Shown here: positions 18,747 to 28,419 of the stretch, in pieces | How the letters are laid out: each line of letters starts with the position of its first letter | How positions within the stretch are numbered: position 1 is the stretch's first letter | NCBI RefSeq assembly: GCF_009498215.1 | Contig: NZ_CP043498.1 | Location: 3,636,001 to 3,700,000, forward strand | Length of the DNA stretch: 64,000 nucleotides | Source of the DNA: Rhizobium grahamii | GTDB taxonomy: Bacteria > Pseudomonadota > Alphaproteobacteria > Rhizobiales > Rhizobiaceae | Direction: 5' to 3' | Notes under the pieces: generated by a model | Told to the model about the DNA's origin: nothing | Seen by the model: the letters and a program-made list of their open reading frames with translations, nothing else | The model's database searches: none | Made by a program: the position numbers and the translations under genes

Positions 18747-18770
18747 AAAGGCCGGATCAATCCGGCCTTT
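18747..18770 (+). terminator. Rho-independent terminator after the M20 peptidase gene
   Basis: An 11-bp perfect inverted repeat (AAAGGCCGGAT, two bases, ATCCGGCCTTT) starts 27 bases after the stop codon and ends in T residues. Confidence 0.8.
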
Positions 18771-18850
18771 CGTCATTCGCTTCGCGTCGATGCCAGTACA
18801 TCCGTGGTCAAGGAGGAAGCGAACACTGCAGCTAGAGTGATCTCGAAAGG

Positions 18851-18865
18851 TTAACGAAGGGTTAA
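18851..18865. promoter_or_regulatory. CtrA-type box in a gene-free convergent region
   Basis: TTAACGAAGGGTTAA fits the CtrA recognition sequence TTAA-N7-TTAA exactly and continues with C. The region 18771-19131 lies between two convergent genes and holds no recognised gene. The box therefore either drives an unannotated transcript, perhaps toward the hairpin at 19001-19033, or serves another purpose. Confidence 0.5.
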
Positions 18866-19000
18866 CGGAACTTCGGACCACAATGCCGATACCGACGGCG
18901 CGTGACGCGCTCACGGTCGAACGCTGCAGCTTGTGAACCCTATATCGGGATGCCGTGCTGTCGTTTCAAGGGGCAGGCAGACGGATCGGTCGCGACAATG

Positions 19001-19033
19001 AAAAGCCCGGCGCTCCGTTCGGAGACGCCGGGC
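19001..19033 (-). terminator. Terminator hairpin for the minus-strand 60-residue gene
   Basis: On the minus strand GCCCGGCG and CGCCGGGC enclose a second inner stem (CTCCG/CGGAG), and TTTT follows at the low-coordinate end. It lies about 100 bases downstream of the 19132-19314 gene. The plus-strand side has only a poor T-run. Confidence 0.7.
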
Positions 19034-19131
19034 CTAATTTCGGTCGGAACGTTTGAGGGAGACGACCGACCAATCGCGAAGCTTGGGTTGCCTCGCTGCA
19101 TCGATAACCCACACAGCTGCTAAAGGTTCCG

Positions 19132-19314
19132 TCACCAGACGGTAACGGAGCTTTCTCGTCCGGCGAGCAGGTCGCGCATTTCGGCGAACGGACCGTGCAG
19201 CATCTTCAGCCGGCTCTCTTCCATCTTGCTCAAGCGATAGCGGCGCGCGAATTCGTGCACGCACCAGACTTCGCGCAGCTTGAATTCCTCGGATTTGGAC
19301 AGGTCTTTATTCAT
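19132..19314 (-). CDS. Small conserved hypothetical protein
   Basis: A 60-residue, highly charged soluble protein with alternating Glu/Lys/Arg and two Trp (FKLREVWCVHEFARRYRLSK in the middle), probably helical. I recall similar short proteins in other rhizobia but no assigned function. ATG 19314 is preceded by a weak AGG. It has its own terminator at 19001-19033. The ordered composition and the terminator argue for a real gene. Confidence 0.6.
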   Translation of the reverse strand: MNKDLSKSEEFKLREVWCVHEFARRYRLSKMEESRLKMLHGPFAEMRDLLAGRESSVTVW

Positions 19315-19439
19315 CGATGCCTACATATTGCGCGCATTGCGCTAATCTTAGGCGCAAGTCGGCGCGATATATGTCAGATTTGTGACGGTGGCAACGAATG
19401 GCAGCCATGCCAAAATAGCGAGGCTCGGCCGGAAGCACA

Positions 19440-19464
19440 AAGCCCGGCCTTTGGAGCCGGGCTT
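19440..19464 (-). terminator. Terminator-like hairpin after the GCG_CRPN gene
   Basis: AAGCCCGGC at 19440-19448 pairs with GCCGGGCTT at 19456-19464. On the minus strand the stem ends in TTTGTG, a weak T-run, 22 bases beyond the stop codon at 19486. Confidence 0.55.
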
Positions 19465-19485
19465 GGAAGAATTCTTGGTTTGCCG

Positions 19486-19818
19486 TCAGTAGCGGTAGCG
19501 GTCGCGAGCCCACGGCGGCGGGCCGCGGTAACCCCAGGAGCGCTCGTAGCCCCAGCCGTAGCGTGGCGGTGGCGGGCGGTCCCAGCGAGGCCGACCGTAG
19601 CCGTAGCCGCCGCCATAGTAGCGCGGCGGTGGCGGGCGCCAGTTCGGCCGGCAATTGCCCCAGCGCGACAGGTGATAGCCGCGCCCGCAGGCGTAATCGA
19701 CCTTGACGACATTTCCTGCCGCCGCGCCGCTATCGGCGGCGGGCATCGGCATCGCTTCGGCGATCGAAACACCGAAGCCGCTCATCGCAATCGCTAGTGC
19801 GATCGTAGTTATGCGCAT
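19486..19818 (-). CDS. Secreted GCG_CRPN-type low-complexity protein
   Basis: A 110-residue exported protein. The signal peptide is at residues 1-22 (hydrophobic core, cleavage around Glu-Ala). A Cys-Gly-Arg-Gly...Cys-Arg-Pro-Asn motif near residues 43-58 matches the GCG_CRPN prefix-to-repeats domain. The tail is rich in Arg, Pro, Gly and Tyr (RPPPPRYYGGGYGYGRP), probably extended and located in the periplasm or on the surface. Function is unknown for the family. The start has AGAGGTG just upstream. It is divergent from the PBP gene, and a CtrA-type box lies between them. Confidence 0.8.
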   Translation of the reverse strand: MRITTIALAIAMSGFGVSIAEAMPMPAADSGAAAGNVVKVDYACGRGYHLSRWGNCRPNWRPPPPRYYGGGYGYGRPRWDRPPPPRYGWGYERSWGYRGPPPWARDRYRY

Positions 19819-19977
19819 TTCTGCACCTCTGTTCTGCAGTCCCTTGCATCTCGATTAGAGAGCCGTCGAGGTGAACGGGGGCTGAACCAAACGAGGCATT
19901 ATTGGGGCAGGAAACCGATCGCTGTTGTGCGCCGGAAACACTTGATTCTAAAGCAATCGCGCGTGCCTAACGAGTTA

Positions 19978-19992
19978 TTAACCACCCCTTAA
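19978..19992. promoter_or_regulatory. CtrA-type box upstream of the class A PBP gene
   Basis: TTAACCACCCCTTAA is an exact TTAA-N7-TTAA match, 128 bases before the PBP start. A GATTC (GANTC, the CcrM methylation site) lies at about 19943. The two together are typical of cell-cycle-controlled alphaproteobacterial promoters. The 300-base divergent region 19819-20119 holds no gene. Confidence 0.55.
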
Positions 19993-20119
19993 ATCGCCGC
20001 ATTTAAAGTTCAACCGGGTAGACATGCGACCGGCGTGATGCCGTTGCCGCGGCCAGAGGCGCTTGCGGGCATTCGCAGGCTTCGGCTCTGCGTCAGGAAT
20101 AGGGGTTTATCAGGCGTAA

Positions 20120-22558
20120 ATGGCGGGCAGAGGCAGATCAGGCGATAGAATTGAACCGTCCTTCAATGGCCGCGATAACAGGCGCGACGAGGACGATTTC
20201 GCGCTCGGCGCCGGCGACCGGGTCGCCGGCGGACGCGGCGCTGCCCGCTCCGCGGACAAGCGCCCATCCGCCAGGTCCGCCCGCCGCGAGCCCGATTACG
20301 ATCGCGACGACTATGATGATCGTTATGAGGACGACGAGCCGCCGCGCACACGCGAACCACGGCGCCGTCGCAGCAGCGGCGGCAAGCGCCGGCCGCCGCA
20401 GCGCGAAAGCCTCGGCTTCTTCGGCCTCATCCGCCGCATGGTCTATTGGTGCATCGTTCTCGGCATCTGGGCCGGCATCGGCATAACCGGCCTTGTCGTC
20501 TATTACGGCTCGCGCATGCCGAGCGCCTCCACCTGGGCCATTCCGGAACGACCCCCGAACGTCAAGATCACTGCCGTCGACGGCAGCGTCATGGCAAACC
20601 GAGGGACGACGGGCGGCGAGGCGCTGGCGCTCGAGGATATGTCGCCCTACATCCCGGAAGCAATCGTCGCGATCGAGGACCGGCGCTTCTATTCGCATTT
20701 CGGCGTGGACCCGCTCGGTCTCGCCCGCGCCTTCGTCGTCAATCTGACGACCGGCCACATGGTCCAGGGCGGCTCGACGCTGACCCAGCAGCTGGCCAAG
20801 AACATGTTCCTGTCCCCGGATCGGACACTGGAGCGCAAGGTGCAGGAAGTTCTCCTCGCCCTGTGGCTCGAACAGAAATACACCAAGGACCAGATCCTTG
20901 CGATGTATCTGAACCGGGTGTTCTTCGGCTCCAACGCCTATGGCGTCGAGGCCGCGTCGCGTCGCTACTTCAACAAGTCTGCGCGAGACGTCAATCTCGG
21001 CGAAGCCGCGCTGTTGGCAGGCCTGGTGAAAGCGCCGTCGCGGCTGTCGCCGGCGCGCGACCCGGAAGCGGCAAACGCCCGGGCGCAGGTTGTCCTGCAG
21101 GCGATGCGCGACCAGGGCTACATCACCGATGACGAAGTGAAGACCGCCATGTCGCAGACGCCGGCAAAGGCCAAGCGCTACTGGTCGGGCGCCGGCCACT
21201 ACGTCGCCGACATGGTCATGGATCAGCTTCCGGCTTTGATCGGGGACGTGAAGGAAGACATTGTCGTCGACACGACCATCGACAAGACACTCGAGAAACG
21301 CGCCGAGCAATCGCTGGATGACGTTCTTTCCAAGGACGGCGCCAAGCTCGATGCGTCGCAGGCAGCCCTTGTCTCGCTTGACGGGACAGGTGCGATCCGC
21401 GCGCTGGTCGGCGGTCGCGACTATGCGGACAGCCAGTTCAACCGTGCCGTCAAGGCAAAGCGCCAGCCGGGTTCGTCCTTCAAGCCTTTCGTCTATGCCG
21501 CAGCACTTGAAAAGGGCCTGACGCCGTTCTCGGTGTTCAACGATGCGCCAATCCGCATCGGCGACTGGACGCCTGAGAACTACGAGAAGAAGTACAATGG
21601 CGAAGTCACGCTGGCGACGGCACTCTCGAAGTCGCTGAACACGGTGGCCGCGCAGCTCGTCATGTATGACGGTCCCGATCAGGTCATCAAGCTCGCCCAT
21701 CGTCTCGGCATCGAGTCGGAACTGCAGCCGAATGCCTCGATCGCGCTCGGGACATCAGAGGTAACGCTGATGGAACTGACCGGCGCCTATGCCGCCTTCA
21801 TGAATGGCGGATACAAGGCAACGCCGCATGTCATCCGCCGCGTCACGACCGCCGACGGCAGCAAGGTGCTCTACGAAAACACCTATGACAACCCGCCGCG
21901 GGTGTTGTCCGAAACGGTCGCTGCTAACATGAACGCCATGATGATGGGTGTCATCGACCAGGGCACCGGCAAGAGCGCCAAGCTGGCCGGATGGCAGGCA
22001 GCGGGCAAGACCGGCACGACGCAGAATTCGCGCGACGCGCTCTTCGTCGGCTTCACCAGCAATCTGACCACGGGCGTCTGGTTCGGCAACGACGACGGCA
22101 AGCCGATGAAGAAGGTCACGGGTGGCGGATTGCCGGCCAAGGCCTGGCAGGAATACATGACAGCAGCCCATAAGGGCCTGTCGCCTGCGCCGCTCTTCGG
22201 CAGCGGCCGGTTTGTCAACGATCCCTCGGTCCTCGACAACGGCGGCCAGCCGATGGCTTCCGCGGATCCGGCGATGCCGCCGCAGTCAGCCGAACAGCCG
22301 ACGACGATCGGAAACATCATCTCCGGTGTCTTCGGCGGTTCGAGCGAGGAAGAGCGCTATCCGCAGGCGCCGGTACGTTCCGATAATCGCCGCTCGCCGG
22401 TACCGATGGACGGTGGGCCGGTGCCTCCCGCCGATGTCGCGGGCGGTCGCTACCGCTATGACGGCGCCATCCCGCCGGGCGATATCGGAGAGGTCGAGGA
22501 AGCGCCGTCGGGACGGCCGCGCAGAACCACGCTTCTTGATCTGATCATGGGGCAATAG
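20120..22558 (+). CDS. Class A penicillin-binding protein (1A family)
   Basis: An 812-residue bifunctional peptidoglycan synthase. The cytoplasmic N-terminus of about 100 residues is unusually rich in Arg and Asp. One membrane helix is at about 106-130. The GT51 glycosyltransferase domain has EDRRFYSHFGVD and QGGSTLTQQLAKN. The transpeptidase has SxxK at about residue 453 (GSSFKPF), SLN, and KTGTT near 629. The C-terminal 100 residues are Pro/Gly/Arg-rich linker. ATG 20120 follows AGG. A CtrA-type box upstream suggests cell-cycle timing. Confidence 0.93.
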   Translation: MAGRGRSGDRIEPSFNGRDNRRDEDDFALGAGDRVAGGRGAARSADKRPSARSARREPDYDRDDYDDRYEDDEPPRTREPRRRRSSGGKRRPPQRESLGFFGLIRRMVYWCIVLGIWAGIGITGLVVYYGSRMPSASTWAIPERPPNVKITAVDGSVMANRGTTGGEALALEDMSPYIPEAIVAIEDRRFYSHFGVDPLGLARAFVVNLTTGHMVQGGSTLTQQLAKNMFLSPDRTLERKVQEVLLALWLEQKYTKDQILAMYLNRVFFGSNAYGVEAASRRYFNKSARDVNLGEAALLAGLVKAPSRLSPARDPEAANARAQVVLQAMRDQGYITDDEVKTAMSQTPAKAKRYWSGAGHYVADMVMDQLPALIGDVKEDIVVDTTIDKTLEKRAEQSLDDVLSKDGAKLDASQAALVSLDGTGAIRALVGGRDYADSQFNRAVKAKRQPGSSFKPFVYAAALEKGLTPFSVFNDAPIRIGDWTPENYEKKYNGEVTLATALSKSLNTVAAQLVMYDGPDQVIKLAHRLGIESELQPNASIALGTSEVTLMELTGAYAAFMNGGYKATPHVIRRVTTADGSKVLYENTYDNPPRVLSETVAANMNAMMMGVIDQGTGKSAKLAGWQAAGKTGTTQNSRDALFVGFTSNLTTGVWFGNDDGKPMKKVTGGGLPAKAWQEYMTAAHKGLSPAPLFGSGRFVNDPSVLDNGGQPMASADPAMPPQSAEQPTTIGNIISGVFGGSSEEERYPQAPVRSDNRRSPVPMDGGPVPPADVAGGRYRYDGAIPPGDIGEVEEAPSGRPRRTTLLDLIMGQ

Positions 22559-22652
22559 CGGGCCCGACAGGCGCGGTAAAATGCGCTATTCAGGCTGTCA
22601 TAAAAATTAATCGCCGCGGGCTCGTTTTGCTGGTTTTCAGGCCATTTCTCGC

Positions 22653-22684
22653 CTTGCAGTCCCGAAAACCGCTCCTTATATACG
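22653..22684 (+). promoter_or_regulatory. RpoH (heat-shock sigma) promoter of dnaK
   Basis: CTTG at 22653-22656, then 18 bases, then CTTATATACG at 22675-22684. This fits the alphaproteobacterial heat-shock promoter consensus CTTG-N17/18-CYTATNTNNG at every fixed position. It is about 110 bases before the dnaK start. No CIRCE/HrcA inverted repeat is visible. Confidence 0.8.
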
Positions 22685-22794
22685 CCGCATCACCGCAATC
22701 ACGATTGCGTTAATCTTAAAGACCCATCCCGTAAGGGGCTGTCAGGGAAATGCCTTCTCGGGGTTCCGACAGCTTGCTTCAAGGAGAGAATGAC

Positions 22795-24711
22795 ATGGCA
22801 AAAGTAATTGGTATCGACCTTGGAACGACAAATTCCTGCGTCGCTGTCATGGACGGCAAGGACGCAAAGGTCATTGAGAACGCCGAAGGTGCGCGCACGA
22901 CGCCTTCGATCGTAGCATTTTCCGAAGATGGCGAACGCCTCGTCGGTCAGCCGGCCAAGCGCCAGGCAGTTACCAACCCCACGGATACGCTGTTCGCAGT
23001 GAAGCGCCTCATCGGCCGCCGCTACGACGATCCGACGGTTGAAAAGGACAAGGCTCTCGTTCCTTTCGAGATCACCAAGGGCGACAACGGCGACGCCTGG
23101 GTCAAGGCCCGCGGCACCGGCTATTCGCCTGCACAGATCTCCGCGATGATCCTTCAGAAGATGAAGGAAACCGCTGAATCCTACCTCGGTGAAAAGGTCG
23201 AAAAGGCCGTCATCACCGTTCCCGCATACTTCAACGACGCACAGCGCCAGGCAACCAAGGATGCCGGCAAGATCGCTGGCCTCGAAGTTCTCCGCATCAT
23301 CAACGAGCCGACCGCTGCCGCGCTCGCTTACGGTCTCGACAAGAAGGACGGCAAGACGATCGCCGTTTACGACTTGGGTGGCGGTACCTTCGATATCTCG
23401 ATCCTCGAAATCGGCGACGGCGTCTTCGAAGTGAAGTCCACCAACGGCGATACCTTCCTCGGCGGTGAAGACTTCGACATGCGTCTCGTCGAATACCTCG
23501 TTGCCGAGTTCAAGAAGGACAACGGCATCGACCTCAAGGGCGACAAGCTTGCTCTGCAGCGCCTCAAGGAAGCTGCCGAAAAGGCCAAGATCGAACTCTC
23601 GTCGTCGCAGCAGACCGAAATCAACCTGCCGTTCATCACGGCCGATGCAACCGGTCCGAAGCACCTGACGCTGAAGCTGACCCGCGCCAAGCTCGAAAGC
23701 CTGGTCGACGATCTGATCCAGCGCACCATCGCGCCGTGCAAGGCAGCCCTCAAGGATGCCGGCGTCACCCCTGCCGAGATCGACGAAGTCGTTCTGGTCG
23801 GTGGCATGAGCCGCATGCCGAAGGTGCAGGAAGTCGTCAAGCAGCTGTTCGGCAAGGAGCCTCACAAGGGCGTCAACCCGGATGAAGTCGTCGCACTCGG
23901 CGCAGCGATCCAGGCCGGTGTTCTCCAGGGCGACGTCAAGGACGTTCTGCTTCTCGACGTAACCCCGCTGTCTCTCGGCATCGAAACGCTGGGTGGCGTC
24001 TTCACCCGTCTGATCGAGCGTAACACCACGATCCCGACGAAGAAGTCGCAGACCTTCTCGACCGCCGACGACAACCAGCAGGCCGTCACCATCCGCGTTT
24101 CGCAGGGCGAGCGCGAAATGGCTGCCGACAACAAGCTGCTCGGCCAGTTCGACCTCGTTGGCCTGCCGCCGGCACCGCGTGGCGTTCCGCAGATCGAAGT
24201 CACTTTCGACATCGACGCCAACGGCATCGTGCAGGTTTCGGCCAAGGACAAGGGCACCGGCAAGGAACAGCAGATTCGCATCCAGGCATCTGGTGGTCTC
24301 TCCGACGCCGACATCGAGAAGATGGTCAAGGACGCCGAAGCCAATGCCGAAGCCGACAAGAAGCGTCGCGATGCCGTCGAAGCCAAGAACCAGGCCGAAA
24401 GCCTGATCCACTCGACCGAAAAGTCGCTGAAGGATTACGGCGACAAGGTCACCGAGGCAGACCGCACTGCGATCTCCGACGCGATTGCCGCTCTGAAGTC
24501 TGCTGTCGAAGCAACCGAACCGGATGCCGAAGACATCAAGGCGAAGACCCAGACCCTCATGGAAACCTCCATGAAGCTCGGTCAGGCGATCTACGAAGCG
24601 CAGCAGGCTGAAGGCGGTGCGGCGGATGCCTCTGCTGCCGGTGGCGACGAGAATGTCGTTGATGCCGACTATGAAGAAGTCAAGGACGACGACCACAAGA
24701 AGTCCGCGTAA
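22795..24711 (+). CDS. dnaK: Chaperone DnaK (Hsp70)
   Basis: 638 residues, the usual length. The nucleotide-binding domain starts [18 protein letters not shown] and includes [16 protein letters not shown] and the phosphate-2 [10 protein letters not shown] segment. The substrate-binding domain starts after the [11 protein letters not shown] linker. The C-terminal helical lid ends in an acidic tail ([13 protein letters not shown]). ATG 22795 has AAGGAGAG at 22781-22788. It precedes dnaJ by 84 bases, with a hairpin between. grpE is not in the window. Confidence 0.98.
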   Translation: MAKVIGIDLGTTNSCVAVMDGKDAKVIENAEGARTTPSIVAFSEDGERLVGQPAKRQAVTNPTDTLFAVKRLIGRRYDDPTVEKDKALVPFEITKGDNGDAWVKARGTGYSPAQISAMILQKMKETAESYLGEKVEKAVITVPAYFNDAQRQATKDAGKIAGLEVLRIINEPTAAALAYGLDKKDGKTIAVYDLGGGTFDISILEIGDGVFEVKSTNGDTFLGGEDFDMRLVEYLVAEFKKDNGIDLKGDKLALQRLKEAAEKAKIELSSSQQTEINLPFITADATGPKHLTLKLTRAKLESLVDDLIQRTIAPCKAALKDAGVTPAEIDEVVLVGGMSRMPKVQEVVKQLFGKEPHKGVNPDEVVALGAAIQAGVLQGDVKDVLLLDVTPLSLGIETLGGVFTRLIERNTTIPTKKSQTFSTADDNQQAVTIRVSQGEREMAADNKLLGQFDLVGLPPAPRGVPQIEVTFDIDANGIVQVSAKDKGTGKEQQIRIQASGGLSDADIEKMVKDAEANAEADKKRRDAVEAKNQAESLIHSTEKSLKDYGDKVTEADRTAISDAIAALKSAVEATEPDAEDIKAKTQTLMETSMKLGQAIYEAQQAEGGAADASAAGGDENVVDADYEEVKDDDHKKSA

Positions 24712-24743
24712 GCTGGGCTGAACGGTCACGTTTGAAACTGACA

Positions 24744-24770
24744 TTCCGGCTGTCTTCGTGGCAGCCGGAA
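24744..24770 (+). other. Intercistronic hairpin between dnaK and dnaJ
   Basis: TTCCGGCTG at 24744-24752 pairs perfectly with CAGCCGGAA at 24762-24770. There is no T-run, so it is more likely an mRNA stability or processing element, which would keep dnaK in excess over dnaJ, than a terminator. Confidence 0.55.
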
Positions 24771-24795
24771 ATCCATTTCCGGGGTCTGATCCTTA

Positions 24796-25923
24796 ATGGC
24801 AAAAGCCGATTTTTACGAAACGCTTGGAGTCGCCAAGACGGCTGACGAAAAAGAGCTGAAGAGCGCTTTCCGCAAGCTGGCGATGAAGTTCCATCCGGAC
24901 AAGAATCCGGGCGATCATACCGCCGAACAGAAGTTCAAGGAAATCAACGAAGCCTACGAGACGTTGAAGGACCCGCAGAAGCGCGCGGCCTATGACCGTT
25001 ACGGCCACGCGGCTTTCGAGCATGGTGGCATGGGCGGCGGTGGCGGTGGTTTTGCCGGCGGTGGCTTCTCCGATATTTTCGAAGACATCTTCGGCGAGAT
25101 GATGGGCGGCGGCCGCCAGCGGCAGCGCTCTTCCGGCGGCCGCGAACGCGGCGCAGACCTTCGCTACAACATGGAAATTTCGCTGGAGGAATCCTTCTCC
25201 GGCAAGACCGCGCAGATCCGCGTCCCGACGTCGATCACCTGCGACGTCTGCTCCGGCTCCGGCGCCAAGCCGGGCACGCAGCCGAAGACCTGCGGAACCT
25301 GTCAGGGTTCCGGTCGTGTTCGCGCCGCGCAAGGCTTTTTCTCGATCGAGCGCACCTGCCCGACCTGCCACGGTCGCGGTCAGATCATTCCCGATCCCTG
25401 CACCAAGTGCCACGGTCAGGGCCGCGTCACCGAGGAGCGTTCGCTCTCCGTGAACATTCCCTCCGGTATCGAGGACGGCACGCGCATTCGTCTCCAGGGT
25501 GAGGGCGAAGCTGGCACGCGCGGCGGACCATCGGGCGATCTCTATATCTTCCTGTCGGTCAAGCCGCATGAGTTCTATCAGCGCGACGGGGCGGATCTCT
25601 ACTGCACCATTCCGATCTCGATGACGACGGCGGCTCTCGGCGGCACTTTCGATGTAGCGACGCTCGACAGCACCAAGTCGCGGGTGACGGTGCCCGAGGG
25701 TACGCAGGCCGGCAAGCAGTTCCGCCTGAAGGGCAAGGGCATGCCCGTGCTGCGCTCGTCGCAGACGGGGGATCTTTATATCCAGATCCAGATCGAGACA
25801 CCGCAGAAGCTCACCAAGCGCCAGCGCGAGTTGCTGCAGGAGTTCGAATCTCTGTCGTCGAAGGAAAACAATCCCGAATCCACCGGCTTCTTCGCCCGGA
25901 TGAAGGAATTCTTCGAAGGCTGA
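24796..25923 (+). CDS. dnaJ: Co-chaperone DnaJ (Hsp40)
   Basis: 375 residues, a type I Hsp40. The J domain (1-70) has the HPD motif (KFHPDKN) that stimulates DnaK ATPase. The Gly/Phe-rich linker is at about 75-110. The zinc domain has four CxxCxGxG repeats ([32 protein letters not shown]). Two C-terminal substrate-binding domains follow. It is downstream of dnaK and probably shares its heat-shock promoter. Confidence 0.98.
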   Translation: MAKADFYETLGVAKTADEKELKSAFRKLAMKFHPDKNPGDHTAEQKFKEINEAYETLKDPQKRAAYDRYGHAAFEHGGMGGGGGGFAGGGFSDIFEDIFGEMMGGGRQRQRSSGGRERGADLRYNMEISLEESFSGKTAQIRVPTSITCDVCSGSGAKPGTQPKTCGTCQGSGRVRAAQGFFSIERTCPTCHGRGQIIPDPCTKCHGQGRVTEERSLSVNIPSGIEDGTRIRLQGEGEAGTRGGPSGDLYIFLSVKPHEFYQRDGADLYCTIPISMTTAALGGTFDVATLDSTKSRVTVPEGTQAGKQFRLKGKGMPVLRSSQTGDLYIQIQIETPQKLTKRQRELLQEFESLSSKENNPESTGFFARMKEFFEG

Positions 25924-25944
25924 TCAAGCCTCGATGCGTTTATC

Positions 25945-25972
25945 AAGGCCCGGTTGTTTCAGCCGGGCTTTT
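25945..25972 (+). terminator. Terminator of the dnaKJ operon
   Basis: GCCCGG and CCGGGC arms separated by nine bases, followed by TTTTCT, 22 bases after the dnaJ stop. Confidence 0.7.
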
Positions 25973-26094
25973 CTATTTGTCAATTTATTTGATAAACGCG
26001 GATTTGATCGTCGATTGCACTCGACTTTTGTATTTTTAGCTTCTTTACTACCGAACAGTAAATGTCGCGATGAGCCTCTTGTGGGAGGCTAGAC

Positions 26095-28026
26095 TTGTAT
26101 CCTTATTGGTCAGCCAGCGCCGAGGTCCCATTGGAACGTCGTCTCGCAGCTATTCTCGCAGCAGATATCGTCGGCTACAGCCGGTTGATGGGTTCAGACG
26201 AACAGGGGACGCTGAATGCGGTCAAGCTCTGCCGCGCTGAGCTTGTCGACCCTGTCATTGCCCGCTGCAAGGGCCGCATCGTCAAGTTGACCGGCGACGG
26301 TATTCTCATCGAATTCTCGAGCATCGTGAATGCCGTTGCCTGCGCCAGCGAGATCCAGGAGACCATGGCCGAGCGCAACCGTGCGGTCGAATCCAATCGC
26401 AGGATCGATTTCCGCATCGGCATCCATCTCGGCGACGTGCTGGTCGAGGACGGCGATATCTTCGGCGATGGGGTGAATGTCGCAGCCCGGCTGGAAGCCA
26501 TTGCCGAACCCGGCGGGATCGCCTTGTCCGCGACGGCGCGGGATCATGTCGGCACGAGGCTCGACCTGCCGTTCGAGGATCGCGGCGAGCACCGGCTGAA
26601 GAACATCGAGCGTCCCGTCAAGGTCTATGCCATTTCGCCGCGCCGCGGCCTGCCGCTGAAGGTCAATGAAGCAGCGCTGGCGGCCGCCAGGGAAAAGCAC
26701 AAGCAGCTGGTGGCTGTGCTGCCCTTCACGAATATGAGCGGCGATCCCGAACAGGAGTATTTTTCCGACGGCATCACGGAAGACATCATCACCGATCTCT
26801 CCAAGATATCGAACCTCTACGTCGTCGCGCGGAACACGGCCTTCACCTACAAGGGAAAATCCGTTCAGGTAAAGCAGGTGGCTTCCGAACTCGGCGTCAA
26901 TTTCGTCCTGCAGGGTAGTGTCCGCAAGGCCGGGCAACGTGTTCGCATCACCGGACAGCTGATCGATGCGCGCAATGGCGCGCACCTTTGGGCAGATCGC
27001 TTCGACCGCGATCTGACTGACATCTTCGCCATCCAGGACGAGATCACCCACGCGATCGTCGACCAGCTGAAGATCAAGCTACTGCCGGAAGAAAAGCGGG
27101 CGATCGCCAACGATCCGACCAACAATGTCGAGGCCTACACCTACTATCTGAGGGGACGGCAGTTCTCGCACACATGGACCCGCCATTACCTGCTGATGGC
27201 GCGGCGGATGTTCTCGACAGCGGTTGCGCTCGATCCAGATTATGCGCGCGCCTATGCCGGCATAGCCGACTGCGAATCCGCCCTCAGGGATTGGCATGCG
27301 GGCGAATATACGCTGGAGGGCATCCTCAGCCTGACCGCAAAGGCGCTCGCGCTGGACCCGAACCTCGCCGAGGCGCACGCGTCGCGCGGCCTGGCGCTGC
27401 ATCAGGACGGCCGCGACGTCGAAGCGCTGGCGGAATTCGAAAAGGCGCTGAAGCTGGAGCCCGACCTTTACGAGGTGAATTTTCACTACGGACGCTTCCT
27501 CTTCATGCAGGGCAAGTTCGAAGGGGCCATCACCTTCTTCACCCGCGCGTCTGAAATTCGCCCCGACGACTACCTGTCGCCGATCCACCTGATGAGCGCC
27601 TGCCGCTCGCTCGGGCTGCAGGCGGAACGGGAACGTTGGGCGCGCATCGGTATCGAGCGTGCCGAGCGTGCGCTGGAGGATCATCCGGAGAATGCCGGGC
27701 CGGCCCACCGCGGCGCGTTGGCGCTTGCCCACATGGGCGAAAGCGAACGCGCCAAGGAATGGCTGAAACGTGCCCAGGCGATCGACCCCGATGACATCGT
27801 CGCGCAGTACAACATCGCCTGCGTCTATGCGCTGCTCGACGAGCGCGAAACCGCCCTCGACCTGCTCGAGGCGCTGTTGCCGCAGTCCTCGTGCTACCAG
27901 ATCCTCTGGTTCAAGCATGATTCGGATCTGGATTCGGTGCGCGACCATCCGCGTTTCCAGGCCATGCTCGATGCGATCGAGGCCTGCTCCTTCCCGCAGG
28001 AAGGCTACAGGGTGGCCTCGGAGTAG
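26095..28026 (+). CDS. Class III adenylate cyclase with TolB-like and TPR regions
   Basis: 643 residues of a type common in rhizobia. The catalytic CHD domain (about 15-190) has the first metal Asp in LAADIVGYSRLM and the second in KLTGDGILIEF. The TolB-like N-terminal domain (about 205-330, FSDGITEDIITDLSK and QGSVRKAG) follows. Six or so TPR repeats make up the C-terminal half. There is no membrane helix, so it is probably cytoplasmic. TTG 26095 has GGGAGG six bases upstream. TTG 26131, behind GAGG, is a real alternative that would give the usual ERRLAAILAAD start. Confidence 0.87.
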   Translation: MYPYWSASAEVPLERRLAAILAADIVGYSRLMGSDEQGTLNAVKLCRAELVDPVIARCKGRIVKLTGDGILIEFSSIVNAVACASEIQETMAERNRAVESNRRIDFRIGIHLGDVLVEDGDIFGDGVNVAARLEAIAEPGGIALSATARDHVGTRLDLPFEDRGEHRLKNIERPVKVYAISPRRGLPLKVNEAALAAAREKHKQLVAVLPFTNMSGDPEQEYFSDGITEDIITDLSKISNLYVVARNTAFTYKGKSVQVKQVASELGVNFVLQGSVRKAGQRVRITGQLIDARNGAHLWADRFDRDLTDIFAIQDEITHAIVDQLKIKLLPEEKRAIANDPTNNVEAYTYYLRGRQFSHTWTRHYLLMARRMFSTAVALDPDYARAYAGIADCESALRDWHAGEYTLEGILSLTAKALALDPNLAEAHASRGLALHQDGRDVEALAEFEKALKLEPDLYEVNFHYGRFLFMQGKFEGAITFFTRASEIRPDDYLSPIHLMSACRSLGLQAERERWARIGIERAERALEDHPENAGPAHRGALALAHMGESERAKEWLKRAQAIDPDDIVAQYNIACVYALLDERETALDLLEALLPQSSCYQILWFKHDSDLDSVRDHPRFQAMLDAIEACSFPQEGYRVASE

Positions 28027-28159
28027 CGATCTGTTCCAAAATGGAACTGGGCGAGACGGCGTTGTGTCTTATGTTAACGCAGGTCTTTGAACGCGCTTTT
28101 CAGCCGCGCGTCTTGTTGCCACTATGCTCGCAGGGGAATTTCAAACAAAGGGCAACTCC

Positions 28160-28366
28160 ATGACGGTAGCCGCCGCCTTATCCATGCAGTCGGATGATAT
28201 CGACGTGCTCGCAGGTGCACTCTATTCCTGGTGCGCTGAACGCAACATCAAACTTCGCAGCCAGCAGGGCCTGTCGATCGCAAGCATAGCGATCGATCTG
28301 TACCACGCCGGCCATCACACGCAGGATGCGCTTCTCGTCGCGCTCCACGAGCGCGACCTTCACTAA
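28160..28366 (+). CDS. Small conserved hypothetical protein
   Basis: A 68-residue acidic-to-neutral soluble protein with no membrane segment and no motif I recognise. It reads AALYSWCAERNIKLRSQQGL in the middle and is probably helical. ATG 28160 follows AAAGGG nine bases upstream. The composition looks coding. It is convergent with the XRE regulator gene, 53 bases away. Confidence 0.6.
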   Translation: MTVAAALSMQSDDIDVLAGALYSWCAERNIKLRSQQGLSIASIAIDLYHAGHHTQDALLVALHERDLH

Positions 28367-28419
28367 TTTTCGGCGCTAAGGCCTGGGAAACGATCCTGCC
28401 GCCGGGTTCCTCCGGCGGT

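Noticed and set aside
22699..24744. 681-codon minus-strand open frame opposite dnaK
   Set aside because: Long antisense frames on dnaK are a known artefact of its codon pattern; no independent signal supports it.
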